Part shown: one piece after another, positions 6,728 to 11,258 of the stretch
Layout of the letters: every line of letters begins with the position of its first letter
How positions within the stretch are numbered: the stretch's first letter is position 1
Position numbers and translations under genes: made by a program
Notes under the pieces: model-generated
What the model was told of the DNA's origin: nothing
What the model saw: the letters and a program-made list of their open reading frames with translations, nothing else
The model's database searches: none
Assembly (NCBI GenBank): GCA_007121695.1
Contig: SKKC01000022.1
Location: forward strand, 1-11,258
Direction: 5' to 3'
Source of the DNA: Spirochaetales bacterium
GTDB taxonomy: Bacteria > Spirochaetota > Spirochaetia > DSM-27196 > SKKC01
DNA length: 11,258 nucleotides

Positions 6728-7852
6728 ATGCGAGTAACAAAGATTCTACTACTGGTAGCGCTCCCGGTCCTGTCCGTATTTGCGGCCGGGGCACAGAGCT
6801 CTGACACTGTTCACGAAAGCGAACTGCACGACTTCCGCGTAGTCAGGGAAGTGGGCAACCTTCAGAATCCATGGGGACTCGCCTACCTGCCCGACGGGCG
6901 CCTGCTTGTCACCGAGCGCCCCGGACGGCTCAGCATGATCGACGGAACACAGCGCACGCAGGTCAGCGGACTACCCGACATAGCCGCAGTCGGCCAGGGC
7001 GGCCTGCTCGACGTGGCTGTGCACCCGGACTTTGAACGGAATCGCCTGGTATACTTTACCTACGCTGCGAGGGGAGACGGAGGTGTTGGTACCGCGCTCG
7101 GTCGAGGCAGGCTTGACGGTTCGACGCTTCGCGACGTCGAGCAGCTGTTTCTCATGAATCAGCTCAGCAATGCGGGCCAGCACTTTGGCTCGCGGCTGGT
7201 GTTTCTGAACGACGGCACGATCCTTTTCACGATTGGCGACCGGGGACAGCGCAACCGTTCGCAGAATTTCGCTGACCACGCTGGCGGTACCATTCGCCTC
7301 AACGACGATGGCAGCGTTCCAGACGACAATCCGTGGGTCGGAGACGACCGGTTCGCGCCTGAGTTCTTTACCGTTGGGAACCGCAACTCGCAGGGAATGA
7401 CCATACATCCGGAAACCGGGCAGATATGGCAAAGCGAGCATGGCCCTCGCGGTGGCGACGAGCTGAATCTGATACAGCCCGGCAGGAACTATGGCTGGCC
7501 GCTGGTTTCGCAAGGCACAGAGTATGCCTCCGGTGCAGAAATCGGTGCGCGCGAACGGGCCGGTATCACGAATCCGGTCCATTACTGGACTCCGGCGATT
7601 GCTCCTTCTGGCATGACGTTTTACACGGGAGACGCGTTTCCCGAGTGGCGCGGGAACCTCTTTCTTGCGTCCCTCGTTCAACGGCAGCTGCACAGAATTG
7701 TCCTTGACGGGACGCAGGTGGTGCACGAAGAGATACTACTGCCTCGGCAAATCGGGCGCATTCGTGATATAGTCCAGGGACCGGACGGGTTCCTGCGCGT
7801 CATTACCGACGAGGCTGACGGCGGAATCTACAGGATCGAACCGGCATCGTAA
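6728..7852 (+). CDS. Exported PQQ-dependent aldose/sugar dehydrogenase, YliI/Asd family
   Basis: This is a soluble periplasmic six-bladed beta-propeller enzyme predicted to oxidise an aldose sugar using PQQ and to pass electrons to the respiratory chain. From ATG 6728 it has 374 residues, close to E. coli YliI (about 371). It opens with a signal peptide: MRVTK, a hydrophobic run to about residue 20, then AAGA as a plausible cleavage site. Family landmarks are NPWGLAYLPDG, GQHFGSR with the probable catalytic H152, GTIRLNDDGS, GNRNSQG with R219/N220 matching the PQQ-contacting Arg-Asn of soluble glucose dehydrogenases, SEHGPRGGDELN and NYGWP. A GTG at 6686 overlaps the preceding stop (GTGA) and would add 14 residues before the signal peptide. 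I prefer 6728 because it gives a normal signal sequence, although its ribosome site is poor. No PQQ synthesis genes are in view, so the cofactor may be made elsewhere or scavenged. Confidence 0.88.
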   Translation: MRVTKILLLVALPVLSVFAAGAQSSDTVHESELHDFRVVREVGNLQNPWGLAYLPDGRLLVTERPGRLSMIDGTQRTQVSGLPDIAAVGQGGLLDVAVHPDFERNRLVYFTYAARGDGGVGTALGRGRLDGSTLRDVEQLFLMNQLSNAGQHFGSRLVFLNDGTILFTIGDRGQRNRSQNFADHAGGTIRLNDDGSVPDDNPWVGDDRFAPEFFTVGNRNSQGMTIHPETGQIWQSEHGPRGGDELNLIQPGRNYGWPLVSQGTEYASGAEIGARERAGITNPVHYWTPAIAPSGMTFYTGDAFPEWRGNLFLASLVQRQLHRIVLDGTQVVHEEILLPRQIGRIRDIVQGPDGFLRVITDEADGGIYRIEPAS

Positions 7853-7875
7853 ATACCGAAAGGAAGCAACCGAAT

Positions 7876-8949
7876 ATGAGCTGTGAGCGCTGCGAAGTTT
7901 TACCCCCTCGTATTCTGCCCGAAACGGATCTCTACATCTCTGCGCCTCTGGTAACCATCGAAGAAAAGATTCGTGGTGCGTTTGCAGAATACGGAGTTGA
8001 CGCCGAAAACCTGTTCGACGGTATACACCGCTACCGGGTTCCAGCAGCCTCTCTCGAAGCGGTGTGCGATACCCATCTGTCAAAGCTAGGCGACCGCGCC
8101 AGGCACGACACGAGGGCTCTTATGGTCGAACCTGGTGCCAGTCCGACCATACGGAATCTGGTCCACATGCAGTCACTCGATGAAATGGTGGCACACGTAC
8201 AGGGTGGCGCAATCGTTGAGCTTCTTCGCTCCCAGAGACTGGAGACCTGGTTCCAGCCGATCGTAGAGGTAGCGAGTCGAGACGTGTTTGCCTACGAGTG
8301 CTTAAGCAGGGGGCGCCTGCCTGACAACAGCATCATGCGACCCGATATGATGTTCAGCGTCGCCCGGCGGTCGAACCTCCTGTACTACCTCGACCGCGAG
8401 GCCCGCATTACGGCCATACGAAACGCCTCGAAACACAAAATACCCACCCGCATTTTTATAAACTTCAACCCCACGTCCATCTATTCGCCGGAAACCTGCC
8501 TGCAGACGACAATCGAAGAGATCGAGCATTCATGCCTGGATGCATCACAGGTCGTATTCGAGATCGTTGAAAGCGATCATGTTGCCGACCTTGGCCAGCT
8601 GACGGCGATTCTGGACCAGTACCGCTCGAAAAACTTCAAGGTCGCGCTGGACGACCTGGGCGCAGGCTTCAACTCGCTTACCTCGCTCGACAAGCTCCGC
8701 CCGGACTACATGAAACTCGATATAGAACTGACCAGAAATGTGGATTCCGACCCGTACAAGGCCCGCATCTGCGAAAACCTGCTGTCCATGGCGCACAAGC
8801 TGAACATAGACACCATCGTCGAGGGAATAGAAACACCGGCGGAATTCCGCTGGATACGCGATCACGGCGCGAAGTACGTACAGGGGTATCTTCTTGCGAA
8901 ACCTGCCGCAGAGCCTCCGACACCGGATTTCGGCTGGATGCTTACCTGA
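7876..8949 (+). CDS. EAL-domain cyclic-di-GMP phosphodiesterase with unrecognised N-terminus
   Basis: It is predicted to hydrolyse c-di-GMP to pGpG in the cytosol; there are no membrane helices. Residues about 1-110 match no domain I know and begin with a Cys3-x-x-Cys6 pair. Residues about 115-350 form the EAL domain. Its active site is complete: E141 in YECLSRG (ECL in place of EAL), N196 in FINFNP, E229 and E232 in FEIVESD, D259/D260 in DDLGAG, K280 in MKLD, E316 in IVEGIET and Q336 in VQGY. Loop 6 (DDLGAGFNSL) looks intact, as in active enzymes. No GGDEF partner domain is present. ATG 7876 follows AGGAAG at 7861-7866 with 9-base spacing, 23 bases after the dehydrogenase stop, so it is probably the last gene of the operon. 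Its presence next to a GspE_N-GT2 protein suggests c-di-GMP control of glycan synthesis. Confidence 0.9.
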   Translation: MSCERCEVLPPRILPETDLYISAPLVTIEEKIRGAFAEYGVDAENLFDGIHRYRVPAASLEAVCDTHLSKLGDRARHDTRALMVEPGASPTIRNLVHMQSLDEMVAHVQGGAIVELLRSQRLETWFQPIVEVASRDVFAYECLSRGRLPDNSIMRPDMMFSVARRSNLLYYLDREARITAIRNASKHKIPTRIFINFNPTSIYSPETCLQTTIEEIEHSCLDASQVVFEIVESDHVADLGQLTAILDQYRSKNFKVALDDLGAGFNSLTSLDKLRPDYMKLDIELTRNVDSDPYKARICENLLSMAHKLNIDTIVEGIETPAEFRWIRDHGAKYVQGYLLAKPAAEPPTPDFGWMLT

Positions 8950-8954
8950 CCGGT

Positions 8955-8977
8955 CCCGCCCGGGTCATGTCGGCGGG
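8955..8977 (+). terminator. Possible weak hairpin terminator between convergent operons
   Basis: CCCGCC (8955-8960) pairs with GGCGGG (8972-8977) across an 11-base loop, followed by TTCGTT. The 6-pair GC stem lies just after the EAL stop codon and overlaps the last codons of the convergent lacI-type gene. The T tract is poor, so intrinsic termination is doubtful. No better terminator is visible in the 15-base gap. Confidence 0.25.
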
Positions 8978-10002
8978 TTCGTTGCCGACGAGCGTATGCT
9001 GATATGCGTTGGAAGTACCAGACGTCGAGGTTTTCTGATGCTGTCCGGATCGGACAGCCGTTCCACCAGGAGCGACACCGCCGTTGAACCCATGCCCGAA
9101 GCGGGTAGCGCGACAGTCGTAAGCGCAGGACTCATGTACCGGCTCAGGTAGTCGTCGTCGAATCCGACCACGGAGACCTCTTCGGGAACGGAGATTTCGG
9201 CTTCCCGCGACGCGAGTAGCGCACCGTAGGCCACGACATCGTTCCCCGCGAATACGGCGGTTGGTAGCTTCGGAAGCGACAGAAGATCAAGCATTGCATC
9301 GTGACCGGACTGTTCCGAGAAGTCCGCGTATCTCACGAGATCCTCGCTGTACGGTATGTTCGCGGCTTCCAGCGCGTCCCTGTACCCGGCCAGACGCGCA
9401 GACGACGCGGTAAACGTGGGGGCTGCGTGTGTGATCATCGCGATCCGTCGATGGCCGAGGCCAATAAGGTATTCGACGATCTGGCAGGCGGCCCCGCGGT
9501 TATCGACGAACACCTGGTCTATCGCGAGCGTATCGCCAAGGTCGTCGAGACTGACGACCGGAATCTGTTCGGTAATGAGGTCGTTGAGCCCCGCATCGCT
9601 TGCCTGTGTATTAATGAGAATAATACCGTCGAGGTTATCCTGACGCACCAGGTCAACGTAGTTGCCCGTATAGCTCTGCGAGATCGGCTGGATAATCAGC
9701 TGTACCCTGTGCCGGTTCACCGCCTGCGACATTCCTTCTATGGTCCGCACAATGAACGCGTCGGTATACACGTACTGGGAGTGGCGTACGTACAGTCCGA
9801 CCGTCTGACGCCTCGCCATCGCGACCCGTCGCGCTCGCTCGTCGGGCGTGTATCCGAGATCCTGCATGGCAGCCAGGACGCGCTGACGCGTGTCTTCCGA
9901 GATGTTTTTTCCCGGAGTGTTGTTCACGACGAACGAAACAGTCGTCCGCGAGACTCCGGCCTTCTGTGCCACATCTGCTGCTGAGACGCGTTTGTGTTCC
10001 AT
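8965..10002 (-). CDS. LacI-family transcriptional repressor
   Basis: This is a cytosolic sugar-responsive DNA-binding regulator of 345 residues, normal LacI length. The N-terminal helix-turn-helix is clear (VSAADVAQKAGVSRTTVSFVV, residues 5-25). It is followed by the hinge-helix region (ISEDTRQRVLAAMQDLGYTPD) and a periplasmic-binding-like effector domain (about 62-345) with the family landmarks NLDGIILI, LGHRRIAMI, AVFAGNDVVAYGAL, VSVVGFDD and SPALTTV. I chose the ATG at 10000-10002 because the HTH begins at once. GGAG lies only 3 bases upstream of it, which is tight. A GTG at 10045-10047 would add a Pro-rich 15-residue tail and has no better ribosome site. The gene follows the MalG-type permease by 64 bases on the same strand, so it most likely regulates that sugar transporter. 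Effector and operator are unknown; no convincing operator palindrome is visible because the operon promoter lies outside the window. Confidence 0.92.
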   Translation of the reverse strand: MEHKRVSAADVAQKAGVSRTTVSFVVNNTPGKNISEDTRQRVLAAMQDLGYTPDERARRVAMARRQTVGLYVRHSQYVYTDAFIVRTIEGMSQAVNRHRVQLIIQPISQSYTGNYVDLVRQDNLDGIILINTQASDAGLNDLITEQIPVVSLDDLGDTLAIDQVFVDNRGAACQIVEYLIGLGHRRIAMITHAAPTFTASSARLAGYRDALEAANIPYSEDLVRYADFSEQSGHDAMLDLLSLPKLPTAVFAGNDVVAYGALLASREAEISVPEEVSVVGFDDDYLSRYMSPALTTVALPASGMGSTAVSLLVERLSDPDSIRKPRRLVLPTHISIRSSATNPPT

Positions 10003-10027
10003 AGTCTCCGGTACATCCAAGTGTGGC

Positions 10028-10056
10028 GGCGGAGTCGGCACGTTCACCGACCCGCC
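10028..10056 (-). other. Hairpin in the permease-repressor intergenic spacer
   Basis: On the - strand GGCGG (10052-10056) and TCGG (10047-10050) pair with CCGA (10035-10038) and CCGCC (10028-10032), with a small internal loop and an 8-base end loop. No T tract follows, so it is not a standard intrinsic terminator. It could slow RNA decay or lower repressor expression relative to the permease genes, as hairpins between transport genes sometimes do. It could also be GC-rich chance pairing. Confidence 0.35.
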
Positions 10057-10066
10057 AACCGTGTGA

Positions 10067-11023
10067 TCAGCCCTTTACGGATCCGGCCATCATTCCCCGT
10101 ACAAAATACCGCTGCATGGAGAAGAAAATAATCAGGGGTACGATCATGGTCACGAATGCACCAGAGGTGAGTACGTGCCAGGACTGTCCGCGGCTACCCA
10201 CAAGCTCTGCGAGTCTTGTCGTAACGATGGGTCTCCTGGTTCCGAAGAACACGAGCGCTACGAGCAGATCGTTCCAGACCCAGAGAAACTGGAAAATCGC
10301 GAACGACGCGATTGCCGGTACCGACAGCGGAAGTATAAGGCGGGTAAATGACATCCACGGCGTCGCACCGTCGGCAAACGCCGATTCAAGAATGGACTTG
10401 GGAATACCTGAAATATACCCGTACATGATATACGTCGCGAGCGGAAGACCAAAACCGGTATGCGCAAGCCACATGCCGACAAACGTGCCGCTGATCTGGT
10501 TCGCCGTGTATACACGGAGGACCGGGATAAGCGCCATCTGAAGCGGTACGATCAACAGCCCCACAATAAGGACAAAGAGAAACTGGCGCCCCGGAAACTT
10601 CATCCAGGAGACCGCGTAGGCTGCGAACGCCGCCATGGTAATGGGTATGACCGTGGCAGGAAGGGTAATAAGAATCGAGTTAAAAAACGCTCCCGCCATT
10701 CCGTCTGCAGTGAGCACCCGGTCGTAGTTGGCAAAGGTCCACTGGCTGAAGTCGGTAAAGTTAAACAGGCCGACCCACCATCCCGATTGCTGTATTGCCG
10801 TTTGCGTCCGAAAGCTCGATACGAGAAGCCCGATCGTCGGCAGCGTCCAGATCGCGAGTATCAGAATAACAAACAGCCGAACCGGGATCCCCCCGAGTAT
10901 TCGCTGTACTTTCATGGAGCCAAGGAATGAACCACGGGTGGACGCAGCGTGGCGAAGGTCTCCTTCCCGGGAAGCAATGTCGGCCGCGTGTTCCTGTTGT
11001 TGTGTCGTTGTATTCTGTGCCAT
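10067..11023 (-). CDS. Sugar ABC transporter permease, MalG type (CUT1 family)
   Basis: This is an inner-membrane permease subunit of a carbohydrate importer. It pairs with the MalF-type subunit encoded just upstream, a substrate-binding protein and an ATPase that are not in view. The protein has 318 residues, with a polar cytosolic N-terminal extension of about 43 residues and then about six helices, the first at 46-71. The EAA loop that docks the ATPase is at 213-232 (ESAFADGATPWMSF, then LILPLSVP). The C-terminus RYFVRGMMAGSVKG is characteristic of MalG-like proteins. The ATG at 11021-11023 has a perfect AGGAGG (complement of 11029-11034) 5 bases upstream, overlapping the stop of the preceding gene, so the two are translationally coupled. 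The transported sugar cannot be inferred. Confidence 0.94.
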   Translation of the reverse strand: MAQNTTTQQQEHAADIASREGDLRHAASTRGSFLGSMKVQRILGGIPVRLFVILILAIWTLPTIGLLVSSFRTQTAIQQSGWWVGLFNFTDFSQWTFANYDRVLTADGMAGAFFNSILITLPATVIPITMAAFAAYAVSWMKFPGRQFLFVLIVGLLIVPLQMALIPVLRVYTANQISGTFVGMWLAHTGFGLPLATYIMYGYISGIPKSILESAFADGATPWMSFTRLILPLSVPAIASFAIFQFLWVWNDLLVALVFFGTRRPIVTTRLAELVGSRGQSWHVLTSGAFVTMIVPLIIFFSMQRYFVRGMMAGSVKG

Positions 11024-11028
11024 GAGGT

Positions 11029-11034
11029 CCTCCT
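11029..11034 (-). promoter_or_regulatory. Ribosome binding site AGGAGG overlapping upstream stop codon
   Basis: On the - strand the sequence reads CTAGGAGGACCTCATG. The TAG that ends the MalF-type gene (11033-11035) shares its AG with the AGGAGG of the MalG-type gene. This fixes the permease start and shows translational coupling. Confidence 0.85.
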
Positions 11035-11258
11035 AGAAACTCTTCTCGCGCATGGAGCGGACATTCTGTATCAGCAGGGGAATAACAACGACGAACAGAA
11101 ATACGGCAAGCGCACTTCCTCGTCCGAAGTTCCTGAACTGAAACGCCTCCTGATACATGCGCAGCGCGACAATGTTCGTTCCATGCTGCCCGCTGGTCAT
11201 GACGTACACGACGTCGAAAATCTTCAGTACGAGAAACAGAATTGTTGTTCCGACAGTC
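11033..11258 (-). CDS. Sugar ABC transporter permease, MalF type (3' end only)
   Basis: This is the C-terminal 74 residues of the other CUT1 permease subunit; its start lies beyond the right edge of the window. The visible part opens with TVGTTILFLVLKIFDVVYVMTSG, which carries the (K)xFDVxYxMTxG landmark found in the last segments of MalF/UgpA-type permeases after the EAA loop. It continues with the periplasmic stretch TNIVALRMYQEAFQF and RNFGRGSA, and ends with a last membrane helix (ALAVFLFVVVIPLLIQNV) and a short basic tail to TAG. The frame is open to the window edge. It pairs with the next gene on this strand to form the transmembrane channel. Confidence 0.9.
   Translation of the reverse strand, partial: TVGTTILFLVLKIFDVVYVMTSGQHGTNIVALRMYQEAFQFRNFGRGSALAVFLFVVVIPLLIQNVRSMREKSF

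Noticed and set aside
6971..7726. 251-codon - strand frame opposite the sugar dehydrogenase
   Set aside because: It is antisense to well-conserved propeller motifs and its own translation shows no domain.
9301..9984. 227-codon + strand frame opposite the LacI-type gene
   Set aside because: The - strand protein matches LacI from end to end; this frame is its complement.
10003..10047. Upstream GTG start for the LacI-type repressor
   Set aside because: It adds a Pro-rich tail before the HTH, which family members lack, and has no better ribosome site.
1..11258. CRISPR arrays, tRNA or rRNA genes, transposases, phage genes, attachment sites
   Set aside because: I looked for regular repeats, cloverleaf-like stretches and recombinase motifs and saw none; coding density leaves almost no room for them.

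Overview
The window is gene-dense bacterial DNA, roughly 55-60% GC by eye, using the standard genetic code. No stretch longer than about 65 bases lacks a coding function, and I see no rRNA, tRNA, CRISPR array, insertion sequence or phage gene. The gene content points to a free-living or environmental bacterium: a membrane-anchored PP2C phosphatase, an EAL protein, a periplasmic PQQ-type dehydrogenase with a Sec signal peptide, a LacI regulator and a CUT1 sugar ABC transporter. The secreted dehydrogenase suggests a two-membrane cell. A spirochaete-like lineage is possible, but this is only an impression from gene style and I would not rely on it.

Left and centre (1-8949, + strand): one tightly packed cluster that reads as a single operon, with gaps of 1-23 bases or stop/start overlaps. 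After the likely tail of an upstream gene come: (1) a six-helix membrane protein with GAF, a complete SpoIIE/PP2C phosphatase and a C-terminal RsbW/SpoIIAB-like ATPase domain that has lost its catalytic base; (2) a membrane glycosyltransferase 2 with an N-terminal GspE_N-like domain and two altered signature motifs; (3) a 10-11-helix membrane protein with a soluble tail, unrecognised but GT-C-like; (4) a D-2-hydroxyacid dehydrogenase of the CtBP/PGDH type; (5) an exported YliI/Asd-like PQQ sugar dehydrogenase; (6) a cytosolic EAL phosphodiesterase with an intact active site and an unrecognised N-terminus.

Right (8965-11258, - strand): a convergent operon for sugar uptake. In transcription order it holds the 3' end of a MalF-type permease, a complete MalG-type permease and a LacI-family repressor. 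The two operons meet tail to tail with only 15 bases between the stop codons.

How the genes may work together (inference): the + strand operon joins partner-switching signalling (phosphatase plus degenerate kinase domain), c-di-GMP turnover (EAL) and membrane glycosyl transfer (GT2 plus GT-C-like protein). This would suit regulated synthesis or modification of a cell-surface glycan, with the two dehydrogenases acting on sugars or hydroxyacids. The most unusual feature is that two neighbouring proteins have substitutions at catalytic positions while the rest of their motifs are intact. The - strand operon looks like an ordinary sugar-uptake locus under local repression.
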